Shown here: positions 10,961-24,047 of the stretch, piece after piece
Numbering within the stretch: position 1 is the first letter of the stretch
Layout of the letters: the number at the start of each line of letters is the position of its first letter
Assembly: GCA_030770535.1 (NCBI GenBank)
Contig: JASVEC010000011.1
Span: 868,001 to 932,000 of the forward strand
DNA: 64,000 nt
Direction of reading: 5' to 3'
From: Batkoa obscura
Lineage: Eukaryota; Entomophthoromycota; Entomophthoromycetes; Entomophthorales; Batkoaceae
The notes under the pieces: generated by a model
What the model was told of the DNA's origin: nothing
The model's input: the letters and a program-made list of their open reading frames with translations, nothing else
Databases searched by the model: none
Program-made: the position numbers and the translations under genes

Positions 10961-12270
10961 CACCCAATATGGAATAAATAGAAATTTTACGGAAATAAAT
11001 GATACATATATAAAATAATTTATAAAATTATAGCCGGATCATATGCTATTTTATGATTTGTTTTATTAAATTATTTAAAATAATAAAGTTAATATATTAA
11101 AAGTTGGTAATATTATTGTATTCTTATAAAATAAATCTATTTAAAATAACTGATTTAAAATTATTGAAAAAATAAAAATTTAGAGACATTATATTATAGG
11201 ATTAATAATGTTAGTAAAATAGCATTCTTATGTTGATGATTTATGAGTTATAACTAACAAACGGGTTAAATAAATGATTTTTATTTAAATGTATTTTCAT
11301 AAATTAAAATTAAATTAAAATCTTTAAATGGCAATATGGTATTAATTAATAACACTAATAGAACAGTTGAAGTTATCTTTTTTAGGGTTATTATTAACCT
11401 TTTATTCAAAGAAGCTATTTAAATATTTTATGTATTGAATATTATGTCAAATAAAAAAATTGGGATGTCTCTTTTTAAAAAATTTACAAGTGTTTTTCCT
11501 CTTAATAGCGCTTGAGAAATGGTAAAGTAATGAAACTAAAAAAGGTATCCTCAAATGGATGTTTGAAATTTTACTAAATTTTTAAAAATTAAAAGATTTT
11601 ATAATTTTAAATCTAATATTTTAAACATGTATTCTGCTTTATTTAACAATGTCTTGTTTGCTCAAGACTACCAAATTATGCTTTAAAATATAAATATAAT
11701 ACATAACTATATGCCTACTTAATCAAATTGCAAGTTATCACAATACTAAGAGTGAAAAGTCAAACACTGAGTGATTCCCGTTTGAAAGTAGTAATACGTT
11801 CACTAAAAGGATTTACATGCTCGGAAAATTTATGAAAGGAAGGATTCGGAAGAAGATTTTAAGAAAGTCGAGAGGAGGTTTAGTCATATCTGTATACTCA
11901 AAGTAGAATTTTTAAAATCTAAAAAAGGAAAAGTATTAGGTTTCCAATAACTAATTTTTATTTTCGTGTAAAAAATAAGTCCATCCTTGGTTGCAGCAGC
12001 ATGTTTTCATGACTAAAAAAACAAAAATTATTTCCTAGTAAAAACATTTTAGTATTGCAATTTTATATCTTCGCGATTGGTTCTTCATTAAAAAAATTAA
12101 AGCCATTTGTAAACTCTATAATAGTGATAAATTTATGTGACTGTTTAAAATTTAGTTATCCTAAAATATCAAATGATAAACAAAATAAACAAAATCTTTC
12201 TATAATAGAACAGCTTTACGTTTTATTTAATAATAATATAGCAATAATAGGATATAATCTCAAAAGCCTC
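10961..12270. other. Gene-free AT-rich stretch between lipase copies
   Basis: Apart from a degenerate MITE, I see no supported gene. Open frames here, including one at 12055-12309 on the plus strand, lack any recognisable motif, and that one overlaps the ATG15 3' end. Confidence 0.4.
11460..11556 (+). mobile_element. Degenerate MITE (family A)
   Basis: A diverged copy: TTGGGATGTCTCTTTTTAAA at the left, the conserved centre AATAGCGCTTGAGAAATGG, AGTAATGAAACTAAAAAAGG, then TATCC at the right. Confidence 0.6.
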
Positions 12271-13689
12271 TTATTTAAACTTCCAATCTTCACAATCGGT
12301 ACAATTTGATTTTGAAACACAAGAGACTGTAAAATTCCTATAACTATCTGCCCAATCATCAAATATCTCAGTCACCACCTCTTTAATCCTATGATGAAAG
12401 ATACTAGGTAACCAACCTAAATCTTCAATAGCATTAAAGATACATTTAGTATTTGTATGACATTTGCTGTCCATCCCATAGCCACCTAAATAGCATAATG
12501 AAAGTTTGCCGTTACTAAATATAGTATGTTTATATAAATAATTAAAGCTTAATATAATATAAACTTACCAAGTTCCCATAAATATTGGATCCGCGTTATT
12601 TCCAAAATGATAAATAAATGGTTTTTCAGGTTTAAGTTGAAGATCTAATCCTAATCGACGAGCGTACAGTCTTTCTCCAGGTGCTTCAAACGTAACAGCG
12701 CTTATGTTTTTTTCCATGGCAACTAAAGAAGCCAACGCACCACCAAGTGAATGACCTGTTAATATAAATTTAGCATCCGGGTATTTTCTTTTAGCCTCCT
12801 CGTAGATAGCCTATATTCCCAATTAGCATCGCTTTGTGGAATATAAAATATAAAACTTACCAAAGCCCCATGAAAATAGGTAGTATTCACTTGAGCATGT
12901 TGATGGATACATTTATCATCACATAAGTTTCTATCTTTGGCACATGGACAAACAGGTGTCCAGTTGGCATTCGTAGTACCACAACAACAAGAAAACATTA
13001 AATTATCTGATTCCCTATCGTTGGGACTAGTGGAGTCATCACCACCTGGTAAAAAAGTAAATGATGTTCCTTTGTAAGCTATTATCATCTTCTTCTCTTC
13101 TTTATCTGAAAAAATATATCCTCGTACCTTCCTCTTTTTCCAACCAAATTCTTCTTTCTAAAAAAAATAAATTAATGATTAAGGTGATTTAATCTCTGAA
13201 GCTAAACAATACCTCTTTCCAATCTGGTCCCAAATCCTTCCATGGTCTGTTAGGCAATGGATTATAAGCGTGAGCTGCCATCTTAGCAAGTGTAGTAATA
13301 GACTTCTTTGCCTTTAAAATAACATCGTCGTTATTATTTTGGAAAAAGTTAGGGTCGTCTTCGTAATCTTTAAGTTTTTTTAAAGATTCGAGGTCGATTT
13401 TATGCATTGGTGAATAACTTTTATCTTCTGATGCGTCCCATTGTTGAAAGATAGAGTTTACAACATCAACCCCTGAAATCTCAATGGAAGATTCAGGTTC
13501 TCCAAAATGATAGATATGCTTTAAGGTTAAGTCAAAAGCATCATCGCTATTAGCGTGTTCCTCAGCCGCTTTATTATTGACTATTTTGGTAGCTTGGAAT
13601 GCCCCCTGTCGATGATGCTGTGAGGTGATAGCATTGATAAATAACAATATATAGATGGTTTTTTCAAATAATAAATTTTTGATTTGCAT
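12271..13689 (-). CDS. ATG15: Vacuolar phospholipase ATG15 (class 3 lipase)
   Basis: ATG15 is the membrane-targeted lipase that lyses autophagic bodies in the fungal vacuole. The N-terminus (MQIKNLLFEKTIYILLFINA) is a hydrophobic signal anchor. FGWKKRKVRGYIF, AYKGTS and the cysteine-rich block LMFSCCCGTTN...CPCAKDRNLCDDKC are diagnostic of ATG15. The nucleophile elbow GHSLGG is at about 12740-12760. The likely acid lies in YHFGNNADPIFMGTW and the likely catalytic His in FHHRIKEVV. The C-terminus keeps CVSKSNCTDCEDWKF. At least four exons are needed: one junction joins DWKE to KEEFGW and another falls before AIYEEAKRKYP. All catalytic elements are present. It starts divergently from the SNT1-like gene 314 nt away. 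Confidence 0.93.
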
Positions 13690-14003
13690 TTAAGAAATTT
13701 TTTTTCTTTTAACTTAGTTTAACTTTTATATGACAGTCACATTAGATTCAGTTTATGCTTTTTAATCTAATGATTTCACTTAACTTAAACTTCATTATGA
13801 ACGGTTCAGTAAAAACAATGCACAAGTTGAATGGTTTGGCTAAAAATTAAAGGAGGTAAAAACTAAAGCAAAAATTGAACTTTAAGTTAAATTGATTGAA
13901 TAAGCAAACTTGTAAATTATATTTATTTTTTTTGAATAACTTACAATTACCTTAATATTCAAAGTTTAAAAGGATAACAGCTTGATCCCTAAAACTAAAC
14001 AAG
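13690..14003. promoter_or_regulatory. Divergent promoter region of ATG15 and SNT1-like
   Basis: The 314 nt between the two start codons must serve both genes. It is AT-rich. I see no clear TATA element or other recognised site. Confidence 0.35.
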
Positions 14004-17000
14004 ATGGAAGACAAGGACAAAAACAAAGGTTTTTCATATAATGAAAAAAAGTACTCACGGGAAGACTGGTCTACATATAACCGGAAAGAGTCAAGGGATA
14101 TCTCAGATAATAAGGAACAGTTTCGTTATAAACCAAATAATCTTCCAAATAAGCAATCCAATCCTGAAAACAAACATCGAAATAACTGGAATAAAGATAG
14201 GCATGATCCTAATTTTAGCTCTCCCAACCTTAGGTATTTATTTTGATTATTCTTTTTTAAAAAACATTTAATCCTTTAGACCACGTGGTGGCTATAGAGG
14301 TAGACCTTTCCGACGCGGTTCTTTTAACAATAAGTTTGATAGGTAGATTGATTTTAAAAATAGTATCAAATTATAACATTAATTGATTTAGATCAAATAA
14401 AGACAGAGATTATAATCGAAGCTTTAACAGAAACACAAGCAATTATTACCAACAAGGAGATAGTGAGAATAGGAATAATCATGCTTCAGATATAACCTCT
14501 CGTCTTGGACCACGCGTATATTCTGATGATGAAAGGGATATTGAAACGACTTCAAATTCATCTTTCAAAAGAAACGACATTTCCCCTATAAATCAATCAG
14601 ATAAAAATAAGGTAAAATATCATAGTCTAATTAAGATTAATAACTTTAACTAAAACAGTCAAAGTATGAGCTAAGTTTTACACGCTCTTCTAGATTGAAG
14701 GATAAATCACCACCAACAACGGAGTGTTCAAGTTCAAAAAGAAGAGCCAATTTTAGAAATGACCATTCAAGAGAAAACTCAGACCATGAAGAAGCATCGA
14801 ATCATCCATTTAATGAAGAAAGAAATTATTATCATAGATCCAATTATCGTGGACGGAATTTTCCAAATCGCGGACGTTTTAATAGAGGCAGAAAACTTTC
14901 AATTCCAAGAAAAATATTTAGGGATAGTTATCGACCAGGGAACAGTGAACATATACTTTATCATAAAGATAATGAAGAGTTTAATGATCCTAAAAGCCCA
15001 AAAAGTGAAAAATTGGAAATCGATGATAAAAGTGATGGTGTTTTGGAAATTAATAATTCATCTAGACTTGACAATGAAATTAGAATTAGAGGCATGAGTT
15101 CTCAATATTCTGGTTGTAGTAGCCCAGGTAGGCCAACTAATGAGCTTAAAGATGTATTTTCAGATCCTCCATATAGTCAAAATGCTAGAAATAATAATGA
15201 AGCTTATCAAAGATACAGTGATCCACATCATATTTCTGGAAGTGAAGACACGTCGTCAAGTTCATTCATTAGAAACGAAGTTCACTTATCTACATTAGAT
15301 GAACAAGGTTTAAATTATCCAAATGAGGAGTCGGCAAATAGGCCAGATGAGTTTCAAATTAAAAAAGAATATATGGAAAGCCGAGCCAATTATTATCAAG
15401 TTCAAAAAGATGATCGATTGAGTAGCGCGGATGCTCTCGAAGTTAAAAAAGAAAATCCAAAGGATATATCAATCAATCTTGAAGCTGAAAAAGAAATTTG
15501 TGATACATTTACGGATCACCAAAATACTATCAAAGAAAGCCCACACCCTAAAGATGATGAAATAAAAGCTATCGTTGGCGCTCAAAATAAAGATAAATTA
15601 GGCGCAGGTGTTAGTAATACTCGAAGTAACGATAATATAAGTGCAGAAGTAGTAAAAACAGAATTTAAAACAGAGACTCCAGTATCTCAGTCAATTGAGC
15701 TTTCAAAAGAGAATGTAGATACAAGAGTACCCGATATGAGTAATTGATTGTGTCTATATTTTATGTATAAGATGCTAACTATTTTGATTTAGACACTAAT
15801 GTTACAGATACTACAAACAATGGAGAGAAATTAAATGAGATAAACGCCCAAATTGAGAGACAAGTTGATTCCATTAATTCTTTCAATGAAATCGAACCAC
15901 AATTTAATGTGGAAGAAGAAGTATTAGAAAATTTAAAGTTCTTGATTGAGGAAAAGATATCAGAACATTATGAAAGTCATCGTGATGATACAGATGATAA
16001 TACTAATCTTGACTCAGAAAACAGTGGCCAACCAAAGGAGTTGATAGTTGAAGGTAATTTGTTAACTTGGCCAATAATAGAAATTAAATTTTGTAGATAA
16101 ACAAATTAAAAATGCTAAAGTTGGAGAGGATATATTGATGTTTGGAAGCAAAAATAATAGCCATGCTAATACCAATATAGTACCAGAGATGGACTCATTA
16201 ACGCAAAATAATCTTCATTCGGACATACCAGACACTGTGATAATCTCAGCAACCAAAACTCAAGGTAAATAATTTTAGTGTTATTTTGAATTAGTTTAAC
16301 TTTATTTAGTAGCTCAAGAAAACAAAGGATCAGTTGGAGCTTTGTCAAACTTTAATCTTCATAAAAAAGTTACATCAAGTTCAAGTAAGCCCTTTGTTTG
16401 TTTTACATGCTCAAAACACTAAATTTTATAGATATCGAACAAATAAGTGGATACGATATGAAAGATCAAAAACAACTCGAGGCCCCATCAAAAGAAATTA
16501 TGGACCATATATCCAATAAAGTCGAGAATAACAAAACTAACCCACCTTCTCACTTTGAAGATCAGAAAATGGTAGTTCAAGAGAATATTGAAAATGCCCA
16601 ACATATTGAATATATGGAAAAGGGAGATGGAGATGGAGTTCTTACTATACAAGCACTTTCTAATCAAAATAGCGAAGTAGCAAACAACATTATGAATAAT
16701 GTTACTGGTTTACCTAAAATTGAAATACTTGGATTTTTTATTGAGAATGGCGCCTTTGATCAAAACGATCCTGATATAATTGAATCTCAGAATGAGCAAA
16801 GCAGTACAGGTATTACAATATATATCATATAAATACATTAATAAAATCATAAAGAAAAAGAAGCCAAATCCACGTTTGAAAATAGATATCCGTTTTACCA
16901 AAAGGCCGTTATGAGGAATAGAAAGTTACGCTCCAAGCTAATGAAGAACTTGTTCAAAAGGAAATTATACTTAAAACAAAAATCATATGAGTTAGCAAAG

Positions 17001-19694
17001 CAGTATAAATCTATTTATGACGGCGATAGAGAACAAAGTAATAGATTGGCTGAGAAAAAGAAGACGCGTAAACGAATGCATGAAAATAGTAAAGGCGATG
17101 GTAGTATTTCAAGTAAAAGTCAAATTGGGAGCTTCAACATTCAATATGGCGATGTAGTAAGAAGTGAAAAAGAGTTTCAAGAGATACTGGCTTCAATTGC
17201 CTGTGCTGATTTGAATCAAGGTGGTGATACTACTAGTACCACAGCAATAGTACCCCCAATTATTCTGGATCCAATTGAAAAGAGTCTAATGACTATGAAT
17301 GATAGTAACACATTGATTTTAGATCCAAAAGTACATTATTTTAAGAATGCAAATGCTGATCATTGGGAACCACCAGAAGAAAAATTGTTTATTGAAAGTT
17401 ACCTCAAGTTCCCTAAACAGTTTGGTAAAATTGCTGCGAAAATTCCAGACAAAACACCAGCGCAGTGTGTGCTCTTTTATTATCGTAATAAAAAGAAATT
17501 GGCTATCAAAAGTCAGCTTGAGAGACACCGAAGGAATGAAACCCTTAGAGCACGTCGTAAATCAACCAGTACTACAATGCCACGTAAAAAAGAAAAAAAT
17601 AGGGAACTTAAAAGTAGGATTAATGAATTGGTTCTTACTAGTGCTATGGTACCAAAGGCAAGTAAAAAAGGAAAGAGTAAGAGCCACAACATAAGTGCAG
17701 AAATTAATCCAGTGATAAACGATAAAGGAACTGATGGTGATAAAGAAGAGAGGTCATCGACAAAAAGTGAAAATAAACCAAAGAAGGAAAGGGGTAAGTA
17801 TACCAAGAAAATTAAAGATAAGATTGGTAAAAAAGTCAAAGATCTTAATCTCAACTCAGCAAGCCAATCAACTTCTAGAAATTCACCTTATATTTCAATA
17901 AGTACAGGGACAACAAGTAATACAAATGATGGATTTAATTCTTCAATGTCTAAAGTAGATAATGCTATAAATTCTTTAATGCAACCAACTTTAGGAAACG
18001 AAAAAACAAAGACTGCTAAAATTAGGAAACCAAAATCAACAGCACACAAACTATCAAAACAAGCAATTGAAAACAGTTTTAATAATGATATGATGCAGAT
18101 GGGAGGTTCTGCTTCTAATTATAATAGTGAAGCTAGACTAGGGGATAATGCAAATAGAAATAGGGTCAGGGATACTTCGTTTGATCTTCAAAAGCAAGCC
18201 TTGGAAAATCAGAGACCTACGCATAACACAGGTTCAATGGTGAGTACACCATCTGTTACTAAAATAAATGCTATTCTTAATTCACCAGAAGCGGACAACA
18301 AGGATAAGAAATGGGGCAAATCAGCACTAATGGACTGGTTTGGGGATAATAACATGGCAAGCTCATCAAGGCAATCAACTTCAACTAGTTATATGAGCCA
18401 AAGGGATCAAAGATTTTCAAATCAGCCATCAGGGCTTTCTTTCTTGGCTGATGTTGCTGAAGTACATGCTAATCGATCTTTTAATAACACTGGATATAAC
18501 ACACCCCCAACAATAAATACTTATCAAGATAGACATATTCCTAACCCAAGATCTAATGAAGTTGCTATGACTCCAAAAGAACATCACCCAGTTCCAACTA
18601 ATACTTCGCTACCACATATCCTTCCTTATCCCCCAACATCTACACTTTATAAGGAATATCCACACATGAGCTCCAACAGCAGGTCATCTCAATATCAACA
18701 ATCGAATCATCCTTTGGCTAGTAATGAATATAAATACCCCAATGCTCAAGCACAAAAAAATATTTATAATACCCAACATGTTCCTTCAAATTATTCTAAT
18801 ACAAGGATAGACTCTAACCCTTATCCTCCTCGGACATTACTTCCAAATTATCCTACTACCTCTTACAGAGGTCATGGGCATTCTCGATCATTACATGCCC
18901 AACCTGGCTATGGTTCTAGAAATACCTATCAACCCATGCCTAGGCACTCAGCTCAACCAAGTGGTGTATCTTCTAATGATCCAAGGATTCTTCAAATAGC
19001 TCATCAGCTTCCAGCCAATGTTGAGCCCAGGCAACATTATCCAAACCCTAGCCAGCCTATGCATAGCGGCCATATGCGTCCCAGCGAACCACATCACGCT
19101 ATAAGCGAGCAATCTTCTCACCATCGTGGATTATCCCATCACCAACTTCCTTCACAACAACCACAATCACAACTTGTGCATCCATCACTAGAAGAGTATC
19201 GTAGATTACAACCAAAACAAGGTGCTAATCGCCCAACACACAATGTATCCAATAATACCCTAATAGGTCCAAGGGCCTCCTCCGTGTTTCCACCAAGGAT
19301 GTTAAACCAAGGCAATGATGGACTTCCACAAAAGCTAGCACATCAACCCATCTTACAAAGTCAACCAAGGAGGTCCTCAATTTCTCAAGCAGATCTTGGT
19401 TATGCTAAACAGCATGAGCAGAGGATGCAAGCTCAAGCTCAATCCCAAGCACAAAATCAAAACCAGCTACAGCAGCCTAGACCACAGTATAGACCCGCTA
19501 TCTTAGGTCATAACGAGATACGTACTTTGCAATTGTCTAGGCTCATTCCAGATGGTCAACGTAATAATTTGCCACAGTTTACGCTGCCGCCTGCTGCTAT
19601 TGAGAACTCATTAAATAAACCAGAGGATATGCAGCAGCATGGGGGACAGCAACAACAGGGTGAGAATCAAGGTGACATGGCTAAAAAGGAGTAG
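14004..19694 (+). CDS. SNT1: NCoR/SNT1-type SANT-domain corepressor
   Basis: Nine exons, each junction keeping frame, give about 1,750 residues. The N-terminus is hydrophilic, with an Arg-Gly-rich patch split over exons 2 and 4 (PRGGYRGRPFRRGS; YRGRNFPNRGRFNRGRK). The last exon (16855-19694) begins NRYPFYQKAVMRNRKLR, which resembles the deacetylase-binding region of NCoR/SMRT. VPPIILDP follows, then a SANT domain (17361-17516; HWEPPEEKLFIESYLKFPKQ ... AQCVLFYYRNKKK). The remaining ~700 residues are low-complexity, first Lys/Ser/Thr-rich and then Gln/Pro/Asn/His-rich. In yeast, Snt1 scaffolds Hos2 and Set3 in the Set3 histone deacetylase complex; that role is inferred. Splitting into two genes is unlikely because the exon phases join throughout. 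Confidence 0.87.
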
Positions 19695-20170
19695 TGAGTT
19701 TTTGGACTGGTGATGAAGTTATTACTTAAATAAAGATAAAATTAATTACTTTCAAAAATAAAATAGATGTCTTTGATATTAAAATAGAATTAAATTGCTT
19801 GTAAAAGATCAAGTTATCATATTTGAGAATTCAACGTAATTATTTATATTATCCATTAGATTATTAAGAGATTTTTAGATAAATAAGATTATTTACCTAC
19901 TATTAAAATGTAATATAAATTTAACATGGGAGTACTTTTATGAGATAACAATACAAAATCTTAAATTTTATGTATACTTAAATAGCTTAAATAGGATATA
20001 ATAGTAGGGAAATATAGTCTAATATTATAATTTGATGAATACTAAACATTATCACAATTAATTACTAACAGCAGCATAACACCAATCAAAAACTCAAAAA
20101 AAAAACTGTGGCTTAAAAACATAAAACTTAAATAAAGTCATGAAAAAATCAATTTTTTGCTACTAAAAAA
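19695..20170. other. Gene-free stretch between SNT1-like and SEC5
   Basis: AT-rich DNA with no recognised element. It holds the SNT1-like 3' end and the SEC5 promoter. Confidence 0.4.
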
Positions 20171-23100
20171 ATGAGTGACCTTCATCTATCTCGCTATAGT
20201 TTTGGTATACCAGGGAAAGTAACGGATGAAAATACATGTAATTAACTCAAATAGATAAAGTCCCAAACAATTTACAGTCCAACAATTTTTTTTACCCTTT
20301 TAGTACTGAAATTCTACAAACTTGATAACTTGGATGCGACAAGCTGGCATGAAAGCACACCAAATAGTGTGATGGACAGTGATAGACTTGTTCAAGAAGG
20401 TGATGAAAGCTTTGATCCTCTGGGAATCTATCAGACATATGAGTGAGTGTTTGATTTATATATTTTAGTCTCCGATTAATATTTTGAAAAGTCAAGCTTT
20501 TAAACAAGAAGAAGAGCGAGAAGCTTATGTCAATGGTAAACATCAACCAAAAATCTAAATCTAAATTGGTAATTTAATTGATACGCTTTTAGACCCGAGT
20601 TTAGTCTTCAAGAGTCCCAAGTTTGACAGTAGAAAGTATTTATCCTTGGTACATAAAAGTACGCATTATCAGGACCTTATATTGGGAAGAAATTATTTAC
20701 AAGGAGAAATGAGTGAAAGAGAAAAATCATTGAGGGTATTAGTAAAAAACAACTTTGACGCTTTTGTGAGTGCTAAGAATACAGTGGATGGTAAAGATTT
20801 TTTGAAGAATTAATAATATTTTTAGTTAGTATGAATAAGGAACTAATAGTAATAATTTTGGGTTTTAGATTTGTACCAAGAATTATTGAGTAATAATGTA
20901 AAGGAATCTACAGGATATGGAACAGAAAGCTATGAGAATGCTTTAAATGGTAAGATTCAATCTACATTATTGGTCTTTATTAATGGTTTTTATTAGATGC
21001 GTTTAAACAAGCACAGATTGTATTTGGACCAATTATTGAGCGAACAAATCGCACTGAAAAGATAAGATCCACTTTAAATGTGGTAGAAAGATATAAATTC
21101 TTTTTTAATTTACCTACCAGTATGTTGGATTATATTAAAACAGTAAGTTGTTATTAATTAATTGATGTTTGACTATTATTTTTGAAACTATATCTTATCA
21201 ATTGCATCAAATAGTCCAACTATGATTTAGCCGTCCACGATTACAAAAAAGGTAAGCATTTGATGAAATCAGCGGCCACAGGTGCTTCTGCTGGTGGGCC
21301 CTTACATCGATTATTTGAAAAGGTATGGATACCTGTTCAGGATAGTATACTCAAGGTTCAAGAAAGTATCTTTAGTAAACTGGATAACCCCTGGATCGAT
21401 ATGGATCTTCAGGCTAAATATATAAAGTAATATAATATGATAATGCTATAGATGGCTGCTAATCATTTATTTTCAGCTATTTACTTCAGCTTGATTGTAC
21501 CAAAGACCCACTTATCTTTTATTTAAAGAACCAACATAAATGGGTCATTGAGTTTGTGGATAGGTCGTTTACGGAGCATATTGACACATTGATTGGTAGT
21601 TTAACTTGTTTTTAATTTATACTGTTTTTAAATTCTATTTAAGCCCAAACAACCTTAAACAATTCAGTTGGTAATGCGTTTGGAAAGTATGATTTAGAGC
21701 ATCATAAACAGGAAGAAATTATATTGTTAAGGAGAGCCCAAGAAATTCAAGCGCTATTGAAAATTCAAAGCACTGACTTTTTTCAAACAACTATTGGTAA
21801 ATTAAGTAAATGGCTATAAAAATCATTAATATTTCGTAATAAAGATAAACTACCAAATGCTTTTATATGGAAGCAAACGTACGCTTTTATTAAAATATTG
21901 AGCGAATTGATTGGAAAAACTATTCCAGAACTTTACAAGTTCTTAAATCAGTTTAAAAAAGATGAACTTTATAAAGTAATTGTTTCGATTTATGTAAGTT
22001 ATAGAAATCTAACAAGTCTTATTAGAAACTATTCCCGGACAATAAATATGAAGCCTTTTGGTTGCAGATGACAGAGGAGATCGTAGCTCTATTAATGATT
22101 ACAATCTCCAAAGTGTTTTACCCAGATCCTGTAGCCTTACCACAAAAATCGGATAGATCTCCACATTTTAGCATTATCACAGCAATCAATGAGAAAACTT
22201 TGTTACCTTTGCCAGATGACTCAAATTGTTTACTAGTAGGCCACTATGCCTCTATGATTATCCAAGAGCTATCAGTAGCTTTTGTAGAAATCGCACATAT
22301 CAACGCACCAAAGCATATCAATAAGCTCATTTTACAATTATTCTCTAGAACACGAGTGGATTTTTCGGCATTCTTTTGTGATAGTTGGATACAAGGTAGA
22401 CGTTTTTTACTAACTTAGATAGATTTATTTATCTTCTAGATTCCAAATGTGTGTTCCTTATTGATATTGAATCCAAAGCACGCAAGTCAAAATCTTGTCA
22501 AATGTTTTATGACTATCAACTTCGATCAATTACTATTTTAAAGTTGATTATAAAAGCGTCTAAATTGGTGTTGCCAAATTTAATGGCCGAAGTATTTGTT
22601 ACTATTCTATTTTAATTTTAAATTTTATAACACCAACTTTATTAGGATGATCCAGTAATTTTAGAATCCGGAATACCATGCTTAATTGATTCAACCTTGT
22701 CCTTTTTGGATGGACTTAATTTCATGGCCTTTTTTCAAAGAAAAACGGAGACCAAAGATGATCTCCCAGACGTAATATAGTTTTGTGAATAATAATAGTT
22801 AAACTAAACATGATATAGAAACTTGATAAACTAGTGTTAGCACTCAACAACGTCTCGATCACCAAAGAACACAGCCAAAAAATTATTACTGAGTTTGAAT
22901 CTGCAGTTGGACTTAATAAAAAGTTGAATTTAATTGTAAGTCTACTAATCGAAATTTTTTAAAGAAATAAGGTTTATGTTATTTAGCAAATTAAAAGTGC
23001 AATAAAGATTTTGGAGGAAAAATTATTCGATGCTTATATACTTAAACAGATAGCCGATATACGAGAAACTTTACAACAAGGTATTTTGTTCAGTGATTTC

Positions 23101-23639
23101 GATTGGGAAACTAAGGAAAAACCAACGAGTAATTTTATATTTTTTGATTTCGTAATATTTTATCTAACAAGTATAGATATCCGCCCCTTTATTTATGAAA
23201 TTCTAATGTCCTTAGTGGTTGTGCATGCCGAATCCTCCAAAGTAAGTGATGTATTAATGAAGCGTATTTTAGCGAAATTATTAGAATTAATTGCACAAGA
23301 GCTTTTAATATGCTTTCGTAATATTGAAAGACTCTCTAAAGAAGGTGCTCTACAGGTAACCATTATTTTACTTTAAATTAAAAATAATAGCTTAAATTTA
23401 CCCCCTAGGCTACTTTAGAAGTTGAATTCATTGAATTAATATTGCAGCCCTTTTCAACGAGTAAGACATCAGATTTATTTAAGATAATTTATAGTGCTAT
23501 CCATAGTGGACAATACTCAAAGGGGGAACCACCATTCCAGAATATGGATCCGAGTGAATTAAAGGAATTGGAAACACTGGTGGCTAAGGCGAGGTATACC
23601 ACTAGGATCCAGTTTGCTTGTTTTACCTATACAGGATAA
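20171..23639 (+). CDS. SEC5: Exocyst subunit SEC5 (EXOC2)
   Basis: SEC5 is a core subunit of the exocyst, which tethers secretory vesicles at the plasma membrane. It reads from MSDLHLSRYSFGIPGK through about a dozen short-intron exons. Diagnostic Sec5 segments are VLKFYKLDNLDATSW, then FDSRKYLSLVHKSTHYQDL and REKSLRVLVKNNFDAFVSAK (20620-20790). Next come FGPIIERTNRTEKIRSTLNV and VERYKFFFNLPTSM (21030-21130). The rest is helical, including KVWIPVQDSILKVQESIF and a long C-terminal half ending ARYTTRIQFACFTYTG. It keeps no animal-type IPT domain, as expected for fungi. Exact exon edges in the C-terminal half are less certain than the identity. Confidence 0.88.
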
Positions 23640-24047
23640 TTGGGGGTTTTATTTAATAAAGAATTGTTTTTTGGAAAACTTTAAGGTGATATTGATTTGC
23701 TGTTTTTTGCTTAGGTGTGACTTCTAGTTTAATCCTTTGAAAAATAGTTTGTATTGTTTACTATTTATAGCTTATATTAAATCGCAATTATTTATTATAT
23801 AAATTATTCTCACTTGAAGTTGTAAATAAACATCACATCTTCAAAATCAATTTGATGATCCATTTTTATTATCTACAGTTCATAATAATATGAAATTAAT
23901 AACCCAGCGAAGCTATCTCAGCCGAGTGACTAATTTTATTACCTAATTTAGCAATTTTTATCCACCAATCACAGTGACCAAAGTCACCACCTCATGTAAA
24001 AACATTAACAATTTACTCCAAGTTTTAACTTTTAGTCAATCGAAAGG
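23640..24047. other. Gene-free stretch between SEC5 and OST3
   Basis: About 400 nt of AT-rich DNA with no recognised site. Confidence 0.4.

Noticed and set aside
12055-12309. 84-codon plus-strand frame near the ATG15 3' end
   Set aside because: It overlaps the end of ATG15 on the other strand and shows no domain, signal or codon pattern beyond chance in AT-rich DNA.
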